Positions 51,039 to 59,264 of a DNA stretch of 64,000 nucleotides are shown in pieces (position 1 is the stretch's first letter; each line of letters starts with the position of its first letter). This stretch comes from Arthrobacter sp. StoSoilB22 (lineage in GTDB: Bacteria > Actinomycetota > Actinomycetes > Actinomycetales > Micrococcaceae). The notes under the pieces were generated by a model that made no database searches, was not told where the DNA came from, and was given only the letters and a program-made list of their open reading frames with translations. The position numbers were made by a program, and so were the translations under genes. The stretch spans positions 186,001-250,000 of the forward strand of contig NZ_AP024652.1 in NCBI RefSeq assembly GCF_019977315.1. Reading direction: 5' to 3'.

Positions 51039-52006
51039 CAGGCGTAATCTTCGGGGGCGGGGCGGTGGCCCGGGAAGATGTCATCCAGCCGCTTGAGGGC
51101 ATCCTCGTTCAAGGTCACGTCCAAGGCGCGGATGCCCGCATCCAGCTGCTCCTGGGTACGCGGCCCAACGATCGGGGCCGTGACCGCAGGCTGGTGGAGA
51201 AGCCAAGCCAACGCAACATCCCCGGGTGCGTGGCCCAGTTCGTCCGCGAAATCCTCGTACTGGCGGATTTGCTCCTCGTGCTTCTTGAGGGTCTCCAATG
51301 CCCGGCCCTCAGCGCGGCGAACACCCTGCTCTTCCTTTTTCAGCACGCCACCCAACAGCCCGCCCTGAAGCGGAGACCAAGGAATCAGGCCCAGGCCATA
51401 GTTCTGCGCAGCCGGAATGACCTCAAGCTCCACTTCGCGCCGGAACAGGTTGTAAATGGACTGCTCACTGACCAGCCCGGTGTAGTTCCGCCGGCGCGCC
51501 GCTTCCTGCGCCTGGGCGATGTGCCAGCCGGCAAAATTGCTGCTGCCAGAGTAGAGGATCTTGCCCTGCTGGACGCCCACCTCGATTGCCTGCCAAATCT
51601 CGTCCCACGGAGTATCGCGATCAATGTGGTGGAACTGGTAGATGTCGATGTAGTCCGTCTGCAGCCGCTTAAGGCTCGCATCCAGTGCCCGGCGGATATT
51701 GAGTGCCGACAACTTGGACTCGTTGGGCCGGTCCGTCATAGTGCCGTACAACTTGGTGGCAAGGACCGTACGCTCGCGGCGCTCGCCGCCCTTGGCGAAC
51801 CAGCGGCCGATGATTTCCTCTGTCCAGCCGCGGTGCTCGGTGCCGCCGTACACGTTGGCGGTGTCAAAGAAATTGATGCCCGAGTCCAGTGCGGAATCCA
51901 TGATGGCGTGTGCCGTTGCCTCCTCCGTCTGCGGACCGAAGTTCATGGTGCCCAGGCAAAGACGGGAAACTTTCAGGCCGGAACGGCCCAGGTGGGTGTA
52001 CTGCAT
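51035..52006 (-). CDS. Aldo/keto reductase, second gene of the oxidoreductase operon
   Basis: A 323-residue AKR of the YajO/voltage-channel beta-subunit type: MQYTHLGRSGLKVSRLCLGTMNFG is a family start; NFFDTANVYGG carries the catalytic Asp and Tyr, VLATKLYG the Lys and IDIYQFHHIDRDTP the His. Probable NADPH-dependent reductase; substrate unknown. The ATG has AAAGGA eight bases away. It overlaps the downstream gene and follows the first AKR by 32 bases. Confidence 0.92.
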   Translation of the reverse strand: MQYTHLGRSGLKVSRLCLGTMNFGPQTEEATAHAIMDSALDSGINFFDTANVYGGTEHRGWTEEIIGRWFAKGGERRERTVLATKLYGTMTDRPNESKLSALNIRRALDASLKRLQTDYIDIYQFHHIDRDTPWDEIWQAIEVGVQQGKILYSGSSNFAGWHIAQAQEAARRRNYTGLVSEQSIYNLFRREVELEVIPAAQNYGLGLIPWSPLQGGLLGGVLKKEEQGVRRAEGRALETLKKHEEQIRQYEDFADELGHAPGDVALAWLLHQPAVTAPIVGPRTQEQLDAGIRALDVTLNEDALKRLDDIFPGHRPAPEDYAW

Positions 52007-52038
52007 GTGGTTGAGTCCTTTGCTTTGTTCGTGGGGCT

Positions 52039-52860
52039 TTAGAGCTGGGTGAAAGCTGCGACGGCGGGATCGGAGCCGATGCGCGCGCCTGCCTCCAGTG
52101 CCGTAATAGCTGCCAGCTCCGATTCGGTGAGAGTGAGATCGGCTGCGCCGAAGTTCTCACGCATCCGCTTGGAGTCCGCGGACTTGGGAATCACGATGGT
52201 CCCCTGGGCGAGGTGCCAGGCCAGGATCACCTGTGCAGGAGTAGTGCCGTGGGCGGCGGCTACCAGCGCCACTTGCTCCGCGTTCAGGTCCTTGCCTTGG
52301 CCCAACGGGCTGTATGCCTCCACGGCGATGCCCAGGTCGCGGCACTTGGTGGCGAGTTCGGCCTGCTGGAACGTTGGGTGGACTTCGATCTGGTTGACGG
52401 CCGGGACCACCTCTGCCTCCTTGAGCAGTGCGTTCACGTGGTCGGGAAGGAAGTTGGAAATGCCGATGGCCCGGATCTGCTTGTCCTGATGCAGCTTCTC
52501 CATCTCCTTCCACGCCTGCGTGTAGAGGCCCTGCGAAGGGACAGGCCAGTGGATCAGGTACAGGTCAATGACCTCAAGGCCCAAGGCGTCGCGGCTGCGT
52601 TGGAAGGCGTCATATGCCTCGCCCTGCTCGCCGTTGCGGAGCTTGGTGGTGATGAAAAGTTCCTCCCGGGGAATGCCGGAGGCGGCAACAGCAGCACCTA
52701 CTCCGGCCTCGTTGCGGTACGCGGCTGCGGTGTCGATGTGGCGGTAGCCGGCTTCCAGGGCGTCTTCCACTACCTTCTGCGTTTCTCCTGCAGCTACTTG
52801 GAAGACGCCGAATCCAAGCTGGGGAATGGTGACGCCGTTGTTCAATGTCAGCTCTGGCAT
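52039..52860 (-). CDS. Aldo/keto reductase (DkgA-like), first gene of the oxidoreductase operon
   Basis: A 273-residue AKR closest in style to 2,5-diketo-D-gluconate reductases: MPELTLNNGVTIPQLGFGVFQV, HIDTAAAYRNE with Asp and Tyr, ELFITTKLRNGE with Lys and LYLIHWPVP with His; the end IPKSADSKRMRENF binds NADP. ATG with AAGGAG six bases upstream. It heads the operon and is divergent from an XRE/MmyB-type regulator, which likely controls it. Confidence 0.93.
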   Translation of the reverse strand: MPELTLNNGVTIPQLGFGVFQVAAGETQKVVEDALEAGYRHIDTAAAYRNEAGVGAAVAASGIPREELFITTKLRNGEQGEAYDAFQRSRDALGLEVIDLYLIHWPVPSQGLYTQAWKEMEKLHQDKQIRAIGISNFLPDHVNALLKEAEVVPAVNQIEVHPTFQQAELATKCRDLGIAVEAYSPLGQGKDLNAEQVALVAAAHGTTPAQVILAWHLAQGTIVIPKSADSKRMRENFGAADLTLTESELAAITALEAGARIGSDPAVAAFTQL

Positions 52861-53046
52861 GACGGTCTCCTTCGACGGAACGATTACGGTGGTGACACTC
52901 CAGAAAGCGTTTTCGGAGGCTCTGTACCGAGCCTATTCACTTTTGGGGTCAGAGTCAGCAACCCAGCGTGATCCTGTTTTTCCTAGGTCTGGTAGTCCTA
53001 CCCACAATGGTGGTCTTTCACACGCCTCGAACGGCAGAATGGACGG

Positions 53047-53928
53047 ATGGGTCAAAGCGCCGAGTTCGGTAAGTTCCTCAAAGTCATGCGTGCCCGCCTC
53101 TCGCCCGAGGACGCCGGAGCGCAGGAGAACAGTGGTGCCCGCAGGGTGCCCGGACTCCGACGTGAGGAAGTGGCCCGGCTTTCCGGAGTGAGCACCGACT
53201 ACTACACACGTCTGGAGCAGGGCCGCAACATCCACCCGTCCAAAGCGGTCCTCGACTCGGTGGCCCGGGCACTTCGACTGGACGCGGGGGAGCATGCGCA
53301 CATGATGGACCTGCTGGAGCACTGCGCCAGTTCCGCAGGCAACCCAGGCCCGGTTCAAAAGGTGAGGCCCGCACTCCGGCAGTTGCTGGACGCCGTGGGA
53401 GACGTACCAGCCATGGTGTTGGGGCGGCGGGCGGACGTGCTGGCCGGAAACCGGATTGCTTACCTGCTCTTCACCGACTTTCCGTCACTTCCGGCTCCGG
53501 AACGGAATTTGACGCGCTGGATCATCCTGGATCCCGCGGCGGGGCAGCTGTTCAGGGATTGGAAGACCGTGGCTGCTGAAGCTGTGGGTGCCCTGCGCAT
53601 GGATGTGGGCCGCCACCCCAACGATCCCCAAACCAACCAACTGGTGGGAGAGCTCGCCGTGCACAGCGAGCATTTCCGGCAATGGTGGGCCGGGCACAGG
53701 GTGGCCTCCAGATCCGCAGGCACTGTGCGGTTGCACCACCCGATCGTGGGCGACCTCGAACTGAACTTTGAGACGCTGAGTCTCCCGGACGACCCCGACC
53801 AGATGCTGAGGATCTATTCCGCGAAGGCCGGCTCGCCGTCGTCGGACGCTTTAACGCTTCTCAGCTTGGGTGACGTAGGCACCGAGCCCGTCAACGCACC
53901 CGAACCCGCACGCCGAGACGGCAGTTAA
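53047..53928 (+). CDS. XRE family regulator with MmyB-type C-terminal domain
   Basis: A 293-residue regulator: an N-terminal helix-turn-helix (LRREEVARLSGVSTDYYTRLEQGRNIHPSKAVLDSVARAL) followed by a ~180-residue MmyB-like ligand domain (DVPAMVLGRRADVLAGNRIAYLLFTDFPSLP, VLHHPIVGDLELNFETLSLPDDPDQMLRIYSA-type end). MmyB-like actinobacterial proteins are thought to bind fatty-acid-like ligands. It is divergent from the five-gene oxidoreductase operon with 186 bp between starts, so it probably regulates it. The last codons lie within the arm of a long hairpin. Confidence 0.9.
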   Translation: MGQSAEFGKFLKVMRARLSPEDAGAQENSGARRVPGLRREEVARLSGVSTDYYTRLEQGRNIHPSKAVLDSVARALRLDAGEHAHMMDLLEHCASSAGNPGPVQKVRPALRQLLDAVGDVPAMVLGRRADVLAGNRIAYLLFTDFPSLPAPERNLTRWIILDPAAGQLFRDWKTVAAEAVGALRMDVGRHPNDPQTNQLVGELAVHSEHFRQWWAGHRVASRSAGTVRLHHPIVGDLELNFETLSLPDDPDQMLRIYSAKAGSPSSDALTLLSLGDVGTEPVNAPEPARRDGS

Positions 53929-53962
53929 TGACAATCCGGAACTGTCACTAACTGCCGTCTCG
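53914..53962. terminator. Long hairpin overlapping the 3' end of the XRE gene (family A)
   Basis: CGAGACGGCAGTTAATGACA (53914-53933) and TGTCACTAACTGCCGTCTCG (53943-53962) pair over 20 bp with one mismatch around a 9-base loop. The left arm includes the final codons and TAA of the XRE gene. The words CGAGAcGGCA and ATGACAAT match the hairpin at 48061. It faces the end of the dodecin gene. Confidence 0.75.
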
Positions 53963-53990
53963 TGGAGAAGGTCATCAGCGCTTAGGCTGT

Positions 53991-54200
53991 TCAGCGCTCC
54001 AGGCGGAAACCGAGTTTGATGGTGACCTGCCAGTCGGCTACTGCGCCGTCTTCAAGGTGGCCGCGGATTTCCTTGACCTCAAACCAGTCCAGGTTCCGCA
54101 GGGTCTGGGAGGCTGTTGCGATGCCATTCTTGATCGCGTCGTCAACGCCTTCGGTGGAAGTTCCTACAATTTCGGAAACGCTATAGGTGTGGCCGGCCAT
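53991..54200 (-). CDS. Dodecin family flavin-binding protein
   Basis: A 69-residue dodecin: MAGHTYSVSEIVGTSTEGVDDAIKNGIATASQTLRNLDWFEVKEIRGHLEDGAVADWQVTIKLGFRLE contains the hallmark helix and the W in NLDWFEV that stacks on flavin. Dodecins store riboflavin or FMN and quench it. The ATG with AGGAG upstream is the right start; seven extra codons upstream are unlikely. It stands alone, convergent with the XRE gene. Confidence 0.93.
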   Translation of the reverse strand: MAGHTYSVSEIVGTSTEGVDDAIKNGIATASQTLRNLDWFEVKEIRGHLEDGAVADWQVTIKLGFRLER

Positions 54201-54309
54201 GGTGCTCCTCATCAACGTCATACGAATCTTTGGAAATTTCAGGCCCGCCAGGCAGGCCGTTCATGCAGACTAGCCCACGGATCACCGTGCGGCCAGAGGT
54301 GGTGCAGGC

Positions 54310-55116
54310 TTAGCTTTCGCGCCAGTCGTTGCTGGTGATGTGCGAGCCTGCCTGCGGTCCCATCTGCAGCATTCCGCCATCCACTGGCCACGAAGCGCCG
54401 TTGACATAGCTGGAGGCCGGTGAGGCGAGGAACGCGATGACGGCGGCGATTTCACGGGCATCTCCGGGTCGGCCCAACGGGACTCCCGGCCGTTCCTTTT
54501 GCCTCGGATCCTCGTCTTCCTGGCCCGTCATGGGAGTCGCGATTTCGCCGGGTGCCACGTTGTTGGCGGTGATGCCGTACTGGGCGAGTTCCAATGCCAT
54601 GGTCTTGATCAGGCCGCCCAGGCCATGCTTGGACGCGTCATAAGCCGAAGCCCCAACTCTCGGCTGGAACTCGTGGACGCTGGTGACCGCGATGATGCGC
54701 CCACCTCGGCCGGCTTTCACCATGCGCTTTGCTGCCGTCTGCATGGCCACGAAAGCGCCGTTGAGGTTGGTATCCAACGTGGACATCCACGTGTCGTAGT
54801 CCAACTCCAGGAACTTGGTGCCGTCCCCGGTTCCGGAGTTGTTGACGAAGACGTCCACGCCGCCAAGTTCCTCAGCCAGATTGTCAATTGCTGCGGCCGT
54901 TCCACGGGCATCCCTGGTGTCCAGTTGGTGCACCACTGCTTTCTGGCCCAGACCGCGGACCTCCTCCGCAGTTTCCTCAGCGCCCTGTTGGTCCGAGTGC
55001 CAAGTGATCCCCACATCCATGCCCGCCTTGGCCAACGCCACCGCGGTGGCCTTTCCTATGCCGGAATCCGATCCTGTGACGATTGCGGTCTGCGGGGAAA
55101 ATGGTTCGTCGCTCAT
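54310..55116 (-). CDS. SDR family oxidoreductase
   Basis: A 268-residue classical SDR: TGSDSGIGKATAVALAKAG binds NAD(P), NNSG is the conserved NNAG-like loop, and the catalytic residues are in AVTSVHEFQPRVGASAYDASKHG (Ser...Tyr-x3-Lys). SYVNGASWPVDGGM is the usual C-terminal segment of 3-oxoacyl-ACP reductase or glucose dehydrogenase-like members. ATG with AAAGG upstream. Substrate unknown. The gene ends near the dodecin gene without a recognisable terminator. Confidence 0.9.
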   Translation of the reverse strand: MSDEPFSPQTAIVTGSDSGIGKATAVALAKAGMDVGITWHSDQQGAEETAEEVRGLGQKAVVHQLDTRDARGTAAAIDNLAEELGGVDVFVNNSGTGDGTKFLELDYDTWMSTLDTNLNGAFVAMQTAAKRMVKAGRGGRIIAVTSVHEFQPRVGASAYDASKHGLGGLIKTMALELAQYGITANNVAPGEIATPMTGQEDEDPRQKERPGVPLGRPGDAREIAAVIAFLASPASSYVNGASWPVDGGMLQMGPQAGSHITSNDWRES

Positions 55117-55276
55117 GGCGTTGCCTTTCGGTCGGGTAGTCGTTCCGATGATTTATCCCTACCCCGTGATTCCGGCCGTAAACACTCCCGGCGCAAAAGG
55201 GTCATCCCGGTGCAGGGTGATCGAGTGTAGATTTCTTGCAGCAGCACCCAGCAAATCCCCACAACCAGGAGTACTC

Positions 55277-55708
55277 ATGTCAGAAGTTATTGTGGTCGGC
55301 GTTGACAACAGCGAGACGGCCAAGCGCGCAGCAGTGGCAGCAGCGAAGCTCGCCACGGCACTCGGCGCCGAGCTGCATGTGATCAGCGGCTTCTCCGATG
55401 ACCGCATCGAAGAATTCGGCAGCGGCAGCGACCGCATCACCGTTTCCTCGGCCGACTCCGCGGAATACGTTGCCCGCAAGGTCTCCGAAGAGCTGGACGT
55501 CCCTGCCGGCAACATCAAGTACTTCGCAGCCCGCGGCACTCCGGCCAACGCCCTGATCAACTACGCCGAGACCAACAACGCCTCGCTGATCGTGGTGGGC
55601 AACAAGCGCATGAAGGGCCTCGGCCGCGTCCTGGGCAGCATCGCCAACAGCGTGGCGCACGGCGCTCCCTGCGACGTGTACATCGTGAACACCGACGTCG
55701 AGGCGTAG
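55277..55708 (+). CDS. Universal stress protein (UspA family)
   Basis: A 143-residue single-domain Usp. VIVVGVDNSETAKRAAVAAAKLA opens the fold, and LIVVGNKRMKGLGRVLGSIANSVAHGAPCDVYIV has the ATP-binding G-2x-G-9x-G(S/T)-like motif. ATG with CAGGAG upstream. Divergent from the SDR gene. Biological role not defined; these proteins help under stress or dormancy. A long hairpin follows the stop. Confidence 0.93.
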   Translation: MSEVIVVGVDNSETAKRAAVAAAKLATALGAELHVISGFSDDRIEEFGSGSDRITVSSADSAEYVARKVSEELDVPAGNIKYFAARGTPANALINYAETNNASLIVVGNKRMKGLGRVLGSIANSVAHGAPCDVYIVNTDVEA

Positions 55709-55720
55709 CCACCCATGTAG

Positions 55721-55768
55721 GTAGCAGCAGTGCGCGTTTTGAGCCCTCAAAACGCGCACTGCTGCTAC
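55721..55768. terminator. Long hairpin at a convergent gene boundary (family B)
   Basis: GTAGCAGCAGTGCGCGTTTT continued by GAG (55721-55743) pairs perfectly over 23 bp with CTCAAAACGCGCACTGCTGC continued by TAC (55746-55768), loop CC. GTTTTGAGC...CTCAAAAC and the trailing CTGCTACTTAgTTGG recur in the hairpin at 44451. It lies between Usp and the pectate lyase gene, whose stop is the next base. Confidence 0.75.
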
Positions 55769-57232
55769 TTAGTTGGACGTGCCGTTCAGCACCACCACGT
55801 TGGAACGGCTCACTCCGCTGCCCCTGACCAGCAGGACATGCCCGGGCTGAGGGGTGTCGGACGTGACGGTGAGGTCCCGCAGGGCGGAACCGTCCGCAGC
55901 CACCAGCAAGGTAACGCCTTCGCTGTTGCTCAGGACCACATCCTCCGCATTTCCCGTTGCCCCGGCCAGGGTGATGTTCCGGAGGTCACCCCAGATAACC
56001 GAGGGCTCGTGGTAAATTCCCGGTTGCAGTAGCACCGTGACAGCTCGTGGGTTATTCGCAGGGATTGCGCCAACGGCCGCCCGGATGCTGGCAAAATCGC
56101 CCGTTCCGTCCAACGCCACGGTGATGACGTCCCGAAGCGCCGGCTCGGTCCCGCCCAACGGTCCTCCGAAAGCACGTACCCGCGCCGGAACGGCCTTGGT
56201 GGGCGTCAGGTCATAGGAGTAGGGGACGTCGAACGCCATGCCCCGTTCCTGGCCGGTGTTCCCGGTGCACTCCTCGAATACGTTATGACGGGCCACCAGC
56301 GCACCGCCGGGCCCCTGGTGGTGAAGCGGGTCCCGGACATCCCGGAAGTAGTTTCCTTCCACCAGCAGCAAGGCAGCGTTCCGCCCGAGCATGCCGTAGC
56401 TGGAGATGTTCTCCAGATAGTTGTTGTAGACATGCGAGGCTGCCGTATTGTCCAGGCTGGCGTTGCGCTGGTGCGTGTTCCGGATCCAGTTGTGATGCAG
56501 CGTCACCCGGGTGACCACGTTCTGCGTCCAGCCCTCTCCGAGGGCCTTGTTGTGGTCTGAAAAGACGTTCCAGGACAGCGTGACGTTGTCGCAGTCCTTG
56601 CGGATATCCACCAGGCCGTCGCCCAGCCGGGTGAAATGCATGTGGTCCACCCAGACGTGTGTGCTGGTGTCCACCTGGATCCCGTCCCTGTCATTGTCAG
56701 GCCGTTTCCCCACAAAGTCCCCGGGGATGTAGGAGTCCCGGACCGTGAAGTTTCTGAACACGACGTTGGCGACATTGACCAGTTTGAAACCCGCATTGAC
56801 TACTGCGGCCCCTGCGCCTGCGCCGAGGAAGGACTTGTTGGAGGTCACTGTCAGTTTCTCGTACTCCGCGAACACCAGTTCGCCGTGCAGGATCACCACC
56901 AGCGGCTCGGCACTTTTCGCGAAAGCCCGGAGTTGTTCCGAGGTTCTGGCGTGGACCAGCGTGCCGCCCGCACCACCAGTAGTGCCGTCGCGGCCGTGGG
57001 TTGCGACGCCGGCGAAACCCTCGGGTGCCGACGTCCAGGAACCTCCGCTCCCGCGGTTCACCGGCAACCTGGCTTCGCCCCAACCGTGGGGATCGACGCC
57101 GGATGGGGCACCATCAGTGGCCGGCGCCGCCACTGCTGGGCTGAAGAGGCCGGTGGAGGCCAGAGTGCCAGCTGCGAGTCCAGCGGTTAGGAGGGTCCGG
57201 CGTCGAATGTTCGGTTTCTGTGCGTCCGCCAT
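55769..57232 (-). CDS. Tat-exported pectate lyase (PL1) with a degenerate CE8-like tail
   Basis: A 487-residue exported protein. The twin-arginine signal RRRTLLTAGLAAG begins after PNI. A PL1 parallel beta-helix follows, with FRNFTVRDSYIPGDFVGKRP, NDRDGIQVDTSTHVWVDHMHF and TLHHNWIRNTHQR, as in the upstream paralogue. The C-terminal ~120 residues (VITVALDGTGDFASIRAAVGAIPA, VLLQPGIYHEPSVIWGDLRN) match only the first part of a CE8 pectinesterase; the residues GNQD, DVDFLYG and LGRPW are missing. Pectin cleavage by the lyase part is likely, esterase activity is not. It begins one base after the stop of the paralogue. Confidence 0.88.
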   Translation of the reverse strand: MADAQKPNIRRRTLLTAGLAAGTLASTGLFSPAVAAPATDGAPSGVDPHGWGEARLPVNRGSGGSWTSAPEGFAGVATHGRDGTTGGAGGTLVHARTSEQLRAFAKSAEPLVVILHGELVFAEYEKLTVTSNKSFLGAGAGAAVVNAGFKLVNVANVVFRNFTVRDSYIPGDFVGKRPDNDRDGIQVDTSTHVWVDHMHFTRLGDGLVDIRKDCDNVTLSWNVFSDHNKALGEGWTQNVVTRVTLHHNWIRNTHQRNASLDNTAASHVYNNYLENISSYGMLGRNAALLLVEGNYFRDVRDPLHHQGPGGALVARHNVFEECTGNTGQERGMAFDVPYSYDLTPTKAVPARVRAFGGPLGGTEPALRDVITVALDGTGDFASIRAAVGAIPANNPRAVTVLLQPGIYHEPSVIWGDLRNITLAGATGNAEDVVLSNSEGVTLLVAADGSALRDLTVTSDTPQPGHVLLVRGSGVSRSNVVVLNGTSN

Positions 57233-57233
57233 C

Positions 57234-59216
57234 TCAAGCGCCTGCCGCCGGGGTCCAGTCACCGAGGAACCTGTCCTTCGTGAATTTCAGGGCCTCTTCC
57301 GGAGTGAGTTGGGGGTGGAACTCGTTGATGTATGCACCCGGCCCGGTGTTGTTGAACTCAGCAAAGCGCCCCTCGGTCCAAGCATGCCCACTCATGTCTG
57401 ACCAGCCCTGCTTAGCGATGTGACTGCCCAGGTTCGAGTCCCGGATGACGGCCATGGGGTGCGCGTTGGGGTCGCTGCTGGCAAACCAAGGGCGTCCCAA
57501 GCTGACGGTCCCGGGTGCGGCGTCCGAAGTGAGGGTGCTGTCCACGATCAGGAAGCCGTAAGGGTTGGAGTCCTTGGTGCTGGGTGCCACGATGTAACCG
57601 TTGTTCGTGTCGCTGCCGCGGTCCAGCGAATGGATGGTGCAGCCTTCAAACACTGCGGTGCCCCGGCCGTAAAGGAAGTCCACGTCACCTTCTATGTAGC
57701 AGTTTTTCAGGTAGGTGCGGGCAGTGGCGTCACGGCCGGTGGTGTCAGCGAGGTAGGTATCCTGGTTGCCGAGGAACCTGGTGTTGTCGAAGATGACCTT
57801 GTCTGCCACCGTCCGCACCGCGAGGGCCTGGCTACCGCCGTGAACGGCCTCGTCATAAGCGTTTTCCACTGTGAGGTTCCGGACCGTGGTGTGTTCGGCC
57901 AGGACGTTGAGGGTGGCACTTCCGGCCGCACCCCAGGTTCCGCCGAAGAACTTTGCTCCGTTTGCAGGGGTGTCGTAGGAAATGACGACGTCGGCCGGGT
58001 TGGCTGTTGCTCCTTGCAGCGTCACGTTGGGCCGGTCGGCCCAGACATTCACCGCTTCCCGGTAGAAGCCGGGCTCGATGGTGATGGTCCGGGGTTGTGT
58101 GTTGCCCACAGGAATCGAACCGATGGCCGCCTGTACGCTGCCGAAATCGCCGGTGCCGTCCAGCGCGACCGTGACCTCCGTCGTCGTGCTGGGTGCTTTG
58201 TTTTCGCGGGGTCCGGCACTGCCGGTGACCAGTTCGGGAACCCTGGAGGAGTCGTCCTTGGCGTATGAATAGAACTGTGTGGGGTCGAACGCGATGCCCA
58301 CGTTATCCTTGCGGCCGCGGGTGGAATCAAAAACGTTGTCACGGTTGACGATTTCCGTGGCAGGGTCCTTGGCCACCACGGGATCGGCAACCGAGGTGAA
58401 GTAGTTGCCCTCCAGGACCACCTTGGCGGCGTTGCGGCCCATCATTCCGTACTGGCCAATGTCCTGCAGGTAGTTGTTGTAAACGTGCGCAGCCGCTGTA
58501 TTGTCCAGGCTGAAGTTCCGCTGGACAGTGTTGCGGATCCAGTTGTGATGGATGGTCATTTTGGTGACCGCGTTGCTGGTCCAGCCAACGCCCAGGGCTT
58601 TGTTGTTGTCCGCGAACACGTTCCACGAGTAGGTCAGGTAGTCCGAGTCTTTGCGGGTATCGATCATGCCGTCGCCCATGCGCTCGAACTTCATGTGGTC
58701 CACCCAGACATGGTGTGAGGTGTCGAGTTGGATCCCGTCACGATCGTTGTCCGGGCGTTTGCCGTCCCAGTCGCCGGGAATGTAGGAATCGCGCACTGTG
58801 AAGTTCCTGAAGATCACGTTGGACACGTTGATGAGCTTGAAGCCGGCATTGACCAGCTCCACGCCCGCGCCCGTACCGATGAAGCTCTTGTTCGATGCGA
58901 CCGGAATCTTGACGTAATCCTGGGCCATGATGCTGCCCTTGAGGAAGATCACCAGCGGCTCCTCGGCAGCGGCATAGGCTGTGAGTTCCTCCAGCGAGGA
59001 CACGCTCACGTGCCTCCCCGCCTGGCCTCCGGTGGTGCCGTCCAGGCCGTTGCCGGGAAGGGACGCGAAACCGTCCGGACGTTGCTTCCACAGGGCCGCC
59101 GGTGCCGCCGGTGATTCTGTGCCGCTGTGGATGGGCTCCGCCCTGGCAGGCACAGCGGTAAAGCTTCCAAGAATGACGACGGCGGTGGCCGCGCCGAGCA
59201 GGCGTCGCAGGCGCAT
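57234..59216 (-). CDS. Secreted pectate lyase (PL1) - pectin methylesterase (CE8) fusion
   Basis: A 660-residue two-enzyme protein with a Sec signal (residues ~1-26, ending PARAE). The first ~310 residues are a PL1 beta-helix with the same motifs as the downstream paralogue. The last ~310 residues are a complete CE8 pectinesterase: GSQALAV, FLGNQDTYL, EGDVDFLYG and LGRPW hold the catalytic Gln, two Asp and Arg. Combining demethylation with lyase cleavage would let one secreted protein attack methylated pectin. ATG with AAGGAG six bases away. Linked to sugar-transport genes upstream. Confidence 0.92.
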   Translation of the reverse strand: MRLRRLLGAATAVVILGSFTAVPARAEPIHSGTESPAAPAALWKQRPDGFASLPGNGLDGTTGGQAGRHVSVSSLEELTAYAAAEEPLVIFLKGSIMAQDYVKIPVASNKSFIGTGAGVELVNAGFKLINVSNVIFRNFTVRDSYIPGDWDGKRPDNDRDGIQLDTSHHVWVDHMKFERMGDGMIDTRKDSDYLTYSWNVFADNNKALGVGWTSNAVTKMTIHHNWIRNTVQRNFSLDNTAAAHVYNNYLQDIGQYGMMGRNAAKVVLEGNYFTSVADPVVAKDPATEIVNRDNVFDSTRGRKDNVGIAFDPTQFYSYAKDDSSRVPELVTGSAGPRENKAPSTTTEVTVALDGTGDFGSVQAAIGSIPVGNTQPRTITIEPGFYREAVNVWADRPNVTLQGATANPADVVISYDTPANGAKFFGGTWGAAGSATLNVLAEHTTVRNLTVENAYDEAVHGGSQALAVRTVADKVIFDNTRFLGNQDTYLADTTGRDATARTYLKNCYIEGDVDFLYGRGTAVFEGCTIHSLDRGSDTNNGYIVAPSTKDSNPYGFLIVDSTLTSDAAPGTVSLGRPWFASSDPNAHPMAVIRDSNLGSHIAKQGWSDMSGHAWTEGRFAEFNNTGPGAYINEFHPQLTPEEALKFTKDRFLGDWTPAAGA

Positions 59217-59264
59217 GCAAAACTCCTTTGTCTTGTCTTGTTGGTGTTGCTCTGGGGGAGGGGC

